A DNA stretch of 16,763 bases from CBDULX01 sp965368175 (GTDB lineage: Bacteria > Pseudomonadota > Gammaproteobacteria > SZUA-229). The stretch is from NCBI GenBank assembly GCA_965368175.1, contig CBDULX010000044.1:1-16763 (forward strand), written 5' to 3'. Under the pieces are notes generated by a model. That model had not been told where the DNA came from, did not search any database, and worked only from the letters and a program-made list of their open reading frames with translations. Shown here in pieces: positions 1 to 5,587 of this stretch (position 1 is its first letter; every line of letters begins with the position of its first letter). Both the position numbers and the translations under genes were made by a program.

Positions 1-1
1 T

Positions 2-1300
2 AGCCTAAGCATCTCCACCCAAACCTTCGCCACCAATGGATATCAACTCATAGGTGTAGGCAACTACCAGAAAGGCATGGCCGGCGCTGTAACAGCAGCC
101 CCAGGCTCAGCCATGTCAGCAATCAGTAACCCCGCGGGTATGGCCCGCATTGGTAAACGGGCAGATTTTAGTCTGGAAATGTTCATGCCGGATCGCCATG
201 TGGATTTTACAGCCTTAGGTGGCGAGAGAAGTGAAAGCGCCGCTACTCAATATGGTGTTCCTTCGCTGGGCTGGACAGCGCCTATCAGTGATGAGCATCC
301 CGATGTTTATTTTGGCGGTGGAATGTATGGGACATCAGGGCTGGGAACCGATTATCCATTGACACAATTTGCAGCCGCTAACCCTGGACCACCCGCATCA
401 CCAGACGTGTATTTTGAAGGCTATTCCTCTCTGCAATTCTGGCAAATGGCACCTACTATTGCCTGGAATCGTAACGACAAACTGAGTTTCGGTGTATCTC
501 TGAATCTGGATTATCAGTCTGTTTCCTTGAAACAGTCTTTCCTGGCTGATACCGACAGTGATGGAGTACCAGATCAAACCGCTGCGAATCTTGACTTAAG
601 CCGAAACGCCCAGGCTTTTGGTTTTGGACTTTCACTGGGTGTTCTATTTGATGTGAATGACCAAATAACAATTGGCGCCAGTTATAAAAGCAAGCAGAAC
701 TTTAGTGACATGGAATATCAGCTAACAAATGGTGATATTCAAGGCTTAACAACTCAACTAGACATTACTGGCTGTCCAACAACACTAACACCTTCAGGTG
801 ATTATGCAGTTTGCCCTTCAGGAACATACAAACTTGAACTGGACTTCCCATCAATCATATCAGCAGGTATTGCATACAAACCAATCGAAAAGTTAACCCT
901 GTCATTCGATGTTAAATTAATTCAATGGTCGGATACATTAAGTGCAATGGCCATCTCAGGTCCAAACGGTGAAGTTATTATTCTTAATGCTGGCTGGGAT
1001 GACCAGACCATCCTTGCAGTGGGTGTTCAATACGCAGTGAATGAAAAATTGAACTTACGTGCCGGCTACAATCATGCTGAATCACCGATTGATGATGCCG
1101 ATACTGACAACAACTACATCTTGCCAGCGGTCACCACCAGCCATTTCGCCATTGGTGGTGATTACCATGTTAGCAAATACTGGGAAATTGGTTTCCATGC
1201 ATCAAGGGCTTCGGATGAAACTCTGACTTCTCCGACTACAGGCGCTGAAATTGGTCTGGGTATTACAACGGTGGGTCTTAACCTGGGTTTTCATTTCTAA
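2..1300 (+). CDS. FadL/OmpP1/TodX-family outer-membrane transport protein, 5' end cut by window
   Basis: The reading frame is open from base 2. An ATG at 77 is internal, because family-typical sequence (NGYQLIGVG, about 14 residues ahead of it) lies upstream; that stretch normally follows signal-peptide cleavage. The true start and most of the signal peptide therefore lie left of the window; 432 residues are visible. Family hallmarks are the N-terminal G-x-G/A-rich segment, the SNPAGMA motif near residue 42 of the visible part, alternating hydrophobic residues suggesting beta strands, and a final phenylalanine after GLNLGFHF, the usual outer-membrane assembly signal. Members form 14-stranded barrels that take up long-chain fatty acids or other hydrophobic compounds; the substrate here cannot be told. 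The gene stands alone before a strong terminator, and nothing in the sequence ties it to sulfur metabolism. Confidence 0.88.
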   Translation, partial: SLSISTQTFATNGYQLIGVGNYQKGMAGAVTAAPGSAMSAISNPAGMARIGKRADFSLEMFMPDRHVDFTALGGERSESAATQYGVPSLGWTAPISDEHPDVYFGGGMYGTSGLGTDYPLTQFAAANPGPPASPDVYFEGYSSLQFWQMAPTIAWNRNDKLSFGVSLNLDYQSVSLKQSFLADTDSDGVPDQTAANLDLSRNAQAFGFGLSLGVLFDVNDQITIGASYKSKQNFSDMEYQLTNGDIQGLTTQLDITGCPTTLTPSGDYAVCPSGTYKLELDFPSIISAGIAYKPIEKLTLSFDVKLIQWSDTLSAMAISGPNGEVIILNAGWDDQTILAVGVQYAVNEKLNLRAGYNHAESPIDDADTDNNYILPAVTTSHFAIGGDYHVSKYWEIGFHASRASDETLTSPTTGAEIGLGITTVGLNLGFHF

Positions 1301-1319
1301 GCTAAATAAACTTAGCAAC

Positions 1320-1350
1320 ATAAAAGGGCCTGTTTTTCAGGCCCTTTTAT
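1320..1350 (+). terminator. Strong terminator hairpin behind the FadL-type gene
   Basis: A perfect 13-bp stem (ataaaagggcctg at 1320-1332 with its complement at 1338-1350) closes a five-T loop. The stem has a GC core with an A-tract before and a T-tract after it, the form of an intrinsic terminator that can work in both directions. It starts 20 bases after the stop codon of the upstream gene. Confidence 0.85.
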
Positions 1351-1414
1351 GATTCTACAATTTTAAGTAGGTCTATAGTAAGCCTTTAATTTTATGGTCT
1401 TTTTAGACATTCAT

Positions 1415-1480
1415 TTCGCCTGTTGGCGACCTGCTTATTTTTCTGCAGCAAAAAATAAGTAGGCAACAAAATGCCGTCCC
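1415..1480 (-). repeat. Dispersed repeat copy 1, with hairpin
   Basis: Read on the minus strand, a GG-ACGGC segment is followed by a T-rich stem, then GTCGC, then a CAGGCGAAA end. The stem pairs 1430-1442 with 1451-1463 (12 of 13 positions) around a ctgcag-containing loop. The same order of blocks occurs on the plus strand at 1907-1970. Confidence 0.5.
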
Positions 1481-1521
1481 AACTCTCAAGCCCTTCATAA
1501 AAACCATGAAGGGTTCCCTCG

Positions 1522-1608
1522 TCAGTCCTTATTGATACGGCTGCTGCGGAACTCACGAATCATGAAATGCTTGATTCGCTCAGACATCCTCGCAGAAAAC
1601 TTCCGCAT
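1522..1608 (-). CDS. Possible 28-residue basic peptide inside the repeat region
   Basis: An ATG at 1608 opens 28 codons ending in TGA at 1522. An AAGGAG sequence sits about 7 bases upstream of the ATG, close to ideal for a ribosome binding site. The predicted peptide starts MRKFSARMSERIK and is very rich in Arg and Lys. It lies between the two repeat copies. It may be a real small protein or a decayed tail of a repeat-borne ORF. No function can be assigned. Confidence 0.22.
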   Translation of the reverse strand: MRKFSARMSERIKHFMIREFRSSRINKD

Positions 1609-1906
1609 CAATAACTCCTTCCTCAGCTTGTTCAATGGGAAACTATAAACACAAAAGCAAAAGAAAGCTGGCCCAATTCGCACTGATTATATGCGTGTCA
1701 TCTTCACACGCAAGAACCCCTCTGTCGTTTGCCGTGCATTGTGGATACATCAGGGTAAATTCGCCAGGGAAGGTGAATTTAGTTTTGTCGAGCAAGGAGG
1801 CGAGTCAAAACGACCCGGCAAAGAAACTATAAAAATTCAAATCCTGAGCAATTTACATTCAACAGGAGTTAACAATGCACGGGCATCCGCAGGGCAAACG
1901 AGATTA

Positions 1907-1970
1907 GGGGCGGCGCTTTTTGCTTATTTTTTCTCGCTGAAGAGAAAAAGTAAGTCGCTAGCAGGCGAAA
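1907..1970 (+). repeat. Dispersed repeat copy 2, inverted relative to copy 1
   Basis: GGGCGGC is followed by a T-rich stem pairing 1923-1935 with 1942-1954 (12 of 13 positions), then GTCGC and GCAGGCGAAA. This is the same succession as copy 1 on the opposite strand. The two copies bracket about 425 bases. Confidence 0.5.
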
Positions 1971-2022
1971 CCAATACCAAAAACCAGCAACATTTTGAAT
2001 AAAATATATACTTAATTAAGCT

Positions 2023-2379
2023 TTAATCACAAAAAACAACACCCTTAGAAACTGCCAGTGACCTGATATAACCATCATCAGGATAGCTGTCAGAAGCCAT
2101 CTGCATATAAGTTTGCCAATCAGAAAACAAACCGGCCAGTTCCGGATTTGTACCATGACAACCCAGCACACTGATCACACAATCACCCACTTTCCAGGGC
2201 CCATCGCCTTTATACTCACCCCGCACCAGATGAATTGCAGACTGTTCTGGCTGCTGATGCCAGAACACCTCAAAATACAGCAGACCGTCCGGATGCCTGA
2301 AGTATTCAGCCATAATATGTTTACGACCGTCGGGAAGACGAATCACCAAAGGTGATTTCATTGCGAACAAATCAGCCAT
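2023..2379 (-). CDS. Hypothetical protein, 118 residues
   Basis: I do not recognise this protein. It has 118 residues, no signal peptide and no membrane segment, and it contains an acidic, aromatic-rich middle (YFEVFWHQQPEQ) and a VGDCVISVLGCHG stretch with two cysteines four to five residues before a His. The start at 2379 lies only 3 bases after the stop of the 106-residue gene upstream, so the two are probably translated from one transcript. No clear Shine-Dalgarno sequence precedes the ATG, so translation may be coupled. An in-frame ATG six codons in is an alternative start. The shared operon suggests a common cytoplasmic role, but the sequence does not say which. Confidence 0.62.
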   Translation of the reverse strand: MADLFAMKSPLVIRLPDGRKHIMAEYFRHPDGLLYFEVFWHQQPEQSAIHLVRGEYKGDGPWKVGDCVISVLGCHGTNPELAGLFSDWQTYMQMASDSYPDDGYIRSLAVSKGVVFCD

Positions 2380-2382
2380 AGA

Positions 2383-2703
2383 TCAGGTCATGATATCGAT
2401 TTCATCGATTTCCAGATCATTATTGATCGTAATGCCTTTTACATTGGGCATGGTGTGGAGAATATAGGCGCTCATCAAATAAAATATGCGTTTATTTTCC
2501 GTGTGCATGGCACTCACCAGTTTATTGGCCGCTACCTTACAACGCTGTTCCGGTGTTGGATTTTCCACCCAGAACCGTCCCATCTGCCAGCCCTTGTCCA
2601 TATCATCATTCATGGTCTTAAAAAAATCCTGTGCTTCCGACAATAATTGCTCGGGGACATCCAGTGCATAAGATTCCTGATCAATGTTAATATTCAAAAT
2701 CAT
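2383..2703 (-). CDS. Hypothetical protein, 106 residues
   Basis: This small soluble protein begins MILNINIDQESYALDVPEQL and has a central DMDKGWQMGRFWVENP stretch, which reads like a structured cytoplasmic protein with conserved aromatic residues. From memory, similar short proteins of this pattern occur in other gammaproteobacteria, without a known function; I could not check this. It is the first gene of a two-gene minus-strand unit with the 118-residue protein. It is divergent from the plus-strand dioxygenase gene across a 92-base promoter region. There are no cysteine motifs, signal peptide or membrane segments beyond one C-terminal hydrophobic helix (FYLMSAYIL). Confidence 0.68.
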   Translation of the reverse strand: MILNINIDQESYALDVPEQLLSEAQDFFKTMNDDMDKGWQMGRFWVENPTPEQRCKVAANKLVSAMHTENKRIFYLMSAYILHTMPNVKGITINNDLEIDEIDIMT

Positions 2704-2746
2704 TGTTTACATACGCTTTGCTTTTAGAGCATGGCATTATATCAGA

Positions 2747-2769
2747 AGGTTTAGAGTGCCTCTAAACCT
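2747..2769. promoter_or_regulatory. 9-5-9 palindrome in the divergent promoter region
   Basis: AGGTTTAGA and its exact complement TCTAAACCT flank the five bases GTGCC. The repeat lies 26 bases before the start of the dioxygenase gene at 2796 and 44 bases from the divergent gene start at 2703. Its size suits a dimeric repressor site; a hairpin in the mRNA leader is the alternative. Confidence 0.4.
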
Positions 2770-2795
2770 AATATCCCGCCAGCACTGGAGAAATC

Positions 2796-3470
2796 ATGCT
2801 TATACCGATTCATGGTGTACTCGATCAGGATCAGCTATCGACTGTACGTAAACTACTGGATGAATCACAATTCGTGGATGGTCGACTGTCTGCCGGCGTA
2901 ACCGCAAGAAAAGTCAAAAACAACCAGGAAATCCCGCAGGATTCACGGGTGCTGAACCAGCTCAATAACATCGTTATGAACAGTCTGTACAATCATCCAG
3001 TGTACCAGGCCGCTGTAATTCCTCACCGCGTTGCTACGCCGTTTTATGCACGTTACGGTTCAGGTCAGTTCTACGGAGAACATGTCGATGACCCCGTTAT
3101 GGGGCCGATGAATGGCCGTTATCGCACCGACGTATCCACCACCCTGTTCCTCAATGATCCGGACGAGTACGATGGTGGAGAAACTGTTATTCGCACTCAT
3201 TTTGGCGACCGAAAAGTAAAACTGGCTGCCGGCGATGCCATCACCTACCCTTCGGGTAGCCTTCACCATGTAGCAGAGGTAACCCGGGGTACCCGCCTGG
3301 TAGCCGTTAACTGGGCCCAGAGCATGATTCGAGATCCGGCTAAACGTGAATTACTTTTCGACCTGCATAAAACCCGTGAGTCATTACAGAAGAAATACCC
3401 GGATGATGATGATGTACTGAAAATCGACCACAGCTACATCAACCTGGTACGCATGTGGGCGGAGATTTGA
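2796..3470 (+). CDS. piuC: PKHD-type Fe(II)/2-oxoglutarate-dependent hydroxylase (PiuC/YbiX family)
   Basis: The 224-residue protein aligns along its whole length with my memory of E. coli YbiX/PiuC (225 residues), including WVDGR-like (FVDGRLSAG), KNNQ, TDVSTTLFL, YDGGE, YPSGSLHHV, TRGTR and QSMIRD blocks. The iron ligands are H96 and D98 in the GEHVDD motif and H157 in SLHHV. R167 of TRGTR should bind 2-oxoglutarate. The family couples oxidative decarboxylation of 2-oxoglutarate to hydroxylation of a substrate that is not known, and in several bacteria it is iron-regulated beside siderophore receptors. No TonB receptor is seen here. The start is supported by GGAG upstream (ctggagaaatc before the ATG). 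A palindrome sits just upstream, and a bidirectional terminator follows. Confidence 0.88.
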   Translation: MLIPIHGVLDQDQLSTVRKLLDESQFVDGRLSAGVTARKVKNNQEIPQDSRVLNQLNNIVMNSLYNHPVYQAAVIPHRVATPFYARYGSGQFYGEHVDDPVMGPMNGRYRTDVSTTLFLNDPDEYDGGETVIRTHFGDRKVKLAAGDAITYPSGSLHHVAEVTRGTRLVAVNWAQSMIRDPAKRELLFDLHKTRESLQKKYPDDDDVLKIDHSYINLVRMWAEI

Positions 3471-3474
3471 TAAT

Positions 3475-3594
3475 TTGCCACAGAGGCACAGAGTCCACAA
3501 AGAAATGAATTGTTATTAAATATTTACCCCGGAATCGTAGAGAATACGAGATTAATAATAAAAGCACCCTGTGGTCTCTGTGTCTCTGCGGCAA
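3475..3594. repeat. Large inverted repeat with GCCACAGAGGCACAGAG-type arms
   Basis: The left arm (3475-3499) and right arm (about 3570-3594) are complementary at 22 of 25 positions. The arms are built on a TTGCC(A/G)CAGAG core. AT-rich inner segments (ttattaa / ttaataa) extend the pairing. The unit lies between two convergent genes, directly after a stop codon. This kind of CAGAG-rich motif recurs between genes in many environmental proteobacteria (recollection, not checked). It is probably a dispersed palindromic element. Confidence 0.6.
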
Positions 3595-3610
3595 TGATTT
3601 ACCATACATA

Positions 3611-3638
3611 AAAAAAGCCGCTATGAAGCGGCTTTTTT
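3611..3638. terminator. Bidirectional terminator
   Basis: A perfect 12-bp stem (aaaaaagccgct at 3611-3622, complement at 3627-3638) closes an atga loop. With an A-tract on one side and a T-tract on the other it serves both convergent genes, the hydroxylase on the plus strand and the 67-residue gene on the minus strand. Confidence 0.88.
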
Positions 3639-3662
3639 GAATCTAAAACGTTGGATCAAATC

Positions 3663-3866
3663 TTAACGTTTTGAACCTTTATCAGCATGAGCTGCGTCGA
3701 CCAGTTCCATTGCTTTGCTGTTGAAGGTTTCACGATAACCGTCCAGTGCATGACCAGATTCTGGGGTGTAGTAGTTTTTCGCGTTAAAACCGTTTTTGTG
3801 TTCTTCTTCGATAAACTTCTTCTGCATTTCGATCAATTCTTTGATCAGTGTGTTTCTGTCGCTCAT
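3663..3866 (-). CDS. Small conserved-looking hypothetical protein, 67 residues
   Basis: I do not recognise a named family. The protein begins MSDRNTLIKELIEMQKKF, a strongly amphipathic helix, then has a middle (NYYTPESGHALDGYRE) and a second helix, ending in DKGSKR. It is soluble, charged and free of cysteine. I chose the ATG at 3866 because GAGGTG lies six bases upstream; the longer reading from a GTG three codons earlier would use part of that site as a codon. It lies downstream of, and on the same strand as, the cysteine-free DsrC homologue, although a terminator-like hairpin separates them. From memory, similar short proteins occur in other sulfur oxidisers; this needs a search. Confidence 0.68.
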   Translation of the reverse strand: MSDRNTLIKELIEMQKKFIEEEHKNGFNAKNYYTPESGHALDGYRETFNSKAMELVDAAHADKGSKR

Positions 3867-3947
3867 TGGATACACCTCATGAAGTCTTTATAAAATCCGG
3901 CCAATTCAACCAAGTTGCAGAATTATAGCCGGTATTGAATAAAAATA

Positions 3948-3971
3948 CCTCTACCCCAATGGGAATAGAGG
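3948..3971 (-). terminator. Terminator for the minus-strand DsrC-like gene
   Basis: Read on the minus strand, cctctattccc and ggggtagagg form a stem around a short loop, followed by tatttttatt. It lies about 175 bases beyond the stop codon of the gene at 4145-4480, so that transcript would carry a long structured 3' end. Confidence 0.6.
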
Positions 3972-3979
3972 CTGTTTTA

Positions 3980-4138
3980 CCTGAATCTGTAGTTTCAGTC
4001 TGAATATAGCGAGCAAGTCATTGATTCGTTCAGTAAATTTCAGACTGAGTGCAATCCATACTATAGATTTCCGCAGAAAGAAATATCATTGCACGAATCA
4101 AGGCTTATGATTTTCCTCGATTAAACTACAGACTCAGG
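3980..4138. repeat. 159-bp inverted-repeat element with 16-bp ends
   Basis: The ends, CCTGAATCTGTAGTTT at 3980-3995 and AAACTACAGACTCAGG at 4123-4138, are complementary at 15 of 16 positions. Further inside, TTGATTCGT (4021-4029) pairs with ACGAATCAA (4093-4101), TCAGTCTGA (3995-4003) with TCAGACTGA (4040-4048), and GTGCAAT (4049-4055) with ATTGCAC (4088-4094). There is no ORF inside and I see no clear target-site duplication. It resembles a small non-autonomous mobile element, but it could equally be a structured RNA in the 3' end of the gene at 4145-4480. Confidence 0.6.
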
Positions 4139-4144
4139 CATTGA

Positions 4145-4480
4145 TTAATAACCGCCTTTACGGGTACTTTGCGGCAGACCAGCGATTTTACGACCCTGCT
4201 TGCTTGGTGCCAGAGGGAATAAATCAAAAGTATCTTTACTGGAAGGTTTGCTACCCCAGATTTTACCCAGATCTTTCAGGATAGTACGCTCATTTGGCTC
4301 ATTATTATTATTAATGTGCTCATCACGCAGATACTTGACTACATCCCAGTGCTTGTCGGTCATTTCGATGCCTTCTACAGCCGCCAGCGCCCGCGCAACA
4401 TCTTCATCCCAGTCATTTATATCAACCAGGTAACCCGTTTCAGTTACTTCAATTGATTTGCCATTTACGTCTAGTGCCAT
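4145..4480 (-). CDS. DsrC/TusE-family protein lacking all cysteines (RspA-like)
   Basis: The 111 residues align with the DsrC encoded at 10542-10874. Shared features are VNGK near residue 6, TGYL/EGYL, an N-[DE]-W segment, TD-x-HW near residues 41-45, LFP, and KQ-x-x-K-x-AGLP near the C terminus. DsrC carries sulfur on two C-terminal cysteines. Here the first is Arg97, the second is absent (the end reads STRKGGY), and the whole protein contains no cysteine. It therefore cannot form the DsrC trisulfide or act as TusE does. Cysteine-less members of the family have been grouped as RspA, thought to be regulatory (recollection of the literature). The DsrC fold has a helix-turn-helix-like part, which would suit such a role. 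AGGGG upstream supports the start. A structured 3' region and a terminator follow. Confidence 0.85.
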   Translation of the reverse strand: MALDVNGKSIEVTETGYLVDINDWDEDVARALAAVEGIEMTDKHWDVVKYLRDEHINNNNEPNERTILKDLGKIWGSKPSSKDTFDLFPLAPSKQGRKIAGLPQSTRKGGY

Positions 4481-4653
4481 GATTCAGCCCCTATCAGATG
4501 CAATTAAATAGTCAAAATTCTAAGGGGGCTAACTTAATCATAGATCGCCGCAAATGTCACTTATCCCATTAGATATATTAGCCAGTCCTGAAATTAAAAA
4601 AAACAGTCCGGAAGAAACTTTTTTTTCATGTAGTTCAACAACTTGACATTTAA

Positions 4654-5367
4654 CTACTCGGCACCGCTAAAATGGGATTTTTCAGACATATCGCCAACCG
4701 GTTTGATGCCTTTGTGCGGAATAAACAATCCAAAGCCCATTTTTCTACCTTTTCCGATACCATATGTCTGTAATAACACGGCTTCTTCGGGATCCAGATC
4801 CGCGACCATCACGCTCATGGTATTCACCCTGCCCTCGGGAAGCACGAACTCGTGACCAATACCACACAGGGCCTTTCGAAGAGTAACACCTATGGATTTC
4901 ATCTCATTAGACAGGCGGTCAATCAGCTGATTTTCAGCCTCATTATTTTCCAGCAGGATATAGCGGGCAAACAGGGTTCCCATAGAAGTGAATGGCTTTA
5001 CCTGATAGTCACCCACAGTAATGACATTTCCGGCCACCTCAATCTTCTGCCCGACTAGAGCTTTTACATCCTCAAATCGATCTTTAGGCATGCGCAACAT
5101 CATCCGTGAACGTTTCGACAGGCAAATAACACCCTCACCATCTTGCTCTTCCGGACGTTGCCAGCCATTACCCGAGGATGCACCATGAATCAGGTGGACA
5201 CCGGCACGCTCTTCATCAGCCAACCAGGGCAACGCCTGATGCAGTGCCTGAGACAGGTCATGTGCATGATCCAGGGCGATCTGCTTACAACTAATCTTGA
5301 ATGAAAGATCAGCCATATCATCCGGCACCACATAATGCTGTTCTCGTTTATCTTCTTCCCACAACAT
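4654..5367 (-). CDS. cas6: Orphan Cas6-like CRISPR RNA endoribonuclease (Cmx6, type I-MYXAN kind)
   Basis: The 237-residue protein shows the pattern I know from the Cas6/Cmx6 family. This includes DLSFKISCKQIALDHAH at 20-36, GVHLIHGASSGNGWQRPE at 56-73, LSKRSRMMLRMP at 83-94, TLFARY at 131-136, a KALCG segment at 165-169 and the C-terminal glycine-rich loop GIGKGRKMGFGLF at 203-215, followed by IPHKGI. The glycine-rich loop is the hallmark of the Cas6 fold, which has two ferredoxin-like domains that bind and cut CRISPR repeat RNA. H58 and H61 are candidate catalytic residues, unproven. No other cas gene and no repeat-spacer array is present in the window. It follows a 63-residue ORF and a TauD-type dioxygenase on the same strand, 28 bases after the former, and is probably co-transcribed with them. 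Its RNA target is unknown. Confidence 0.8.
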   Translation of the reverse strand: MLWEEDKREQHYVVPDDMADLSFKISCKQIALDHAHDLSQALHQALPWLADEERAGVHLIHGASSGNGWQRPEEQDGEGVICLSKRSRMMLRMPKDRFEDVKALVGQKIEVAGNVITVGDYQVKPFTSMGTLFARYILLENNEAENQLIDRLSNEMKSIGVTLRKALCGIGHEFVLPEGRVNTMSVMVADLDPEEAVLLQTYGIGKGRKMGFGLFIPHKGIKPVGDMSEKSHFSGAE

Positions 5368-5395
5368 GCGTAGAACTCACTCTATAATCAATCAC

Positions 5396-5587
5396 TTAAC
5401 GATACGGGGAGGTAAAGGCCACTTCCAGTCGATTCTCCCAGTCATTGGGGGTATCCGAAAAAGGGGGGCGAACATCTATCTGAAAATGCAACTCACCTTT
5501 ACGCGCACGCTCTTTTAATGCCTCGACCAAACTATCGAAATTTACTAGTTCATGCTCCTGCATGAGAACTTCACTCAGATACAACAT
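5396..5587 (-). CDS. Small hypothetical protein, 63 residues, between the dioxygenase and the Cas6-like gene
   Basis: I do not recognise it. The protein is soluble, with a helical first half (FDSLVEALKERARKGELH) and a beta-like second half (FQIDVRPPF, RLEVAFTSPYR). The ATG at 5587 overlaps the 3' end of the dioxygenase gene by 17 bases and has AAGGTG 7 bases upstream. An internal ATG at 5563, after the dioxygenase stop, would give 55 residues. Overlap on one side and a 28-base gap on the other side suggest translational coupling within a three-gene unit. It may be a partner of one of its neighbours, but nothing in the sequence shows which. Confidence 0.6.
   Translation of the reverse strand: MLYLSEVLMQEHELVNFDSLVEALKERARKGELHFQIDVRPPFSDTPNDWENRLEVAFTSPYR

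Larger units (their letters stand above)
1351..2022. other. Gene-poor interval with repeat remnants
   Basis: I see no convincing large gene in these 670 bases. ORFs of 65 and 103 codons overlap each other in different frames and match no family I know. The interval holds two diverged copies of one hairpin-bearing repeat in opposite orientation (about 1415-1480 and 1907-1970) and a 28-codon minus-strand ORF between them. It looks like the remains of a dispersed element rather than ordinary intergenic DNA. Confidence 0.5.

Noticed and set aside
77..1300. ATG at 77 as the start of the FadL-type gene
   Set aside because: The frame is open to the window edge and codes for the conserved NGYQLIGVG segment upstream. 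The gene is cut at the left, not complete from 77.
1635..2002. Overlapping plus-strand ORFs of 65 and 103 codons
   Set aside because: They overlap in different frames, have no clear ribosome binding site, and the longer one runs through the repeat hairpin. They look like by-products of the repeat.
4596..4630. A8 and T8 runs flanking a GTCCGGAAGAAAC segment as a terminator of the Cas6-like gene
   Set aside because: The runs could pair, but the GC core has almost no complementarity, so the hairpin would be weak. I do not list it as a terminator.
4481..4653. A CRISPR array near the Cas6-like gene
   Set aside because: I looked on both sides of the gene and found no regularly spaced direct repeats in the window.
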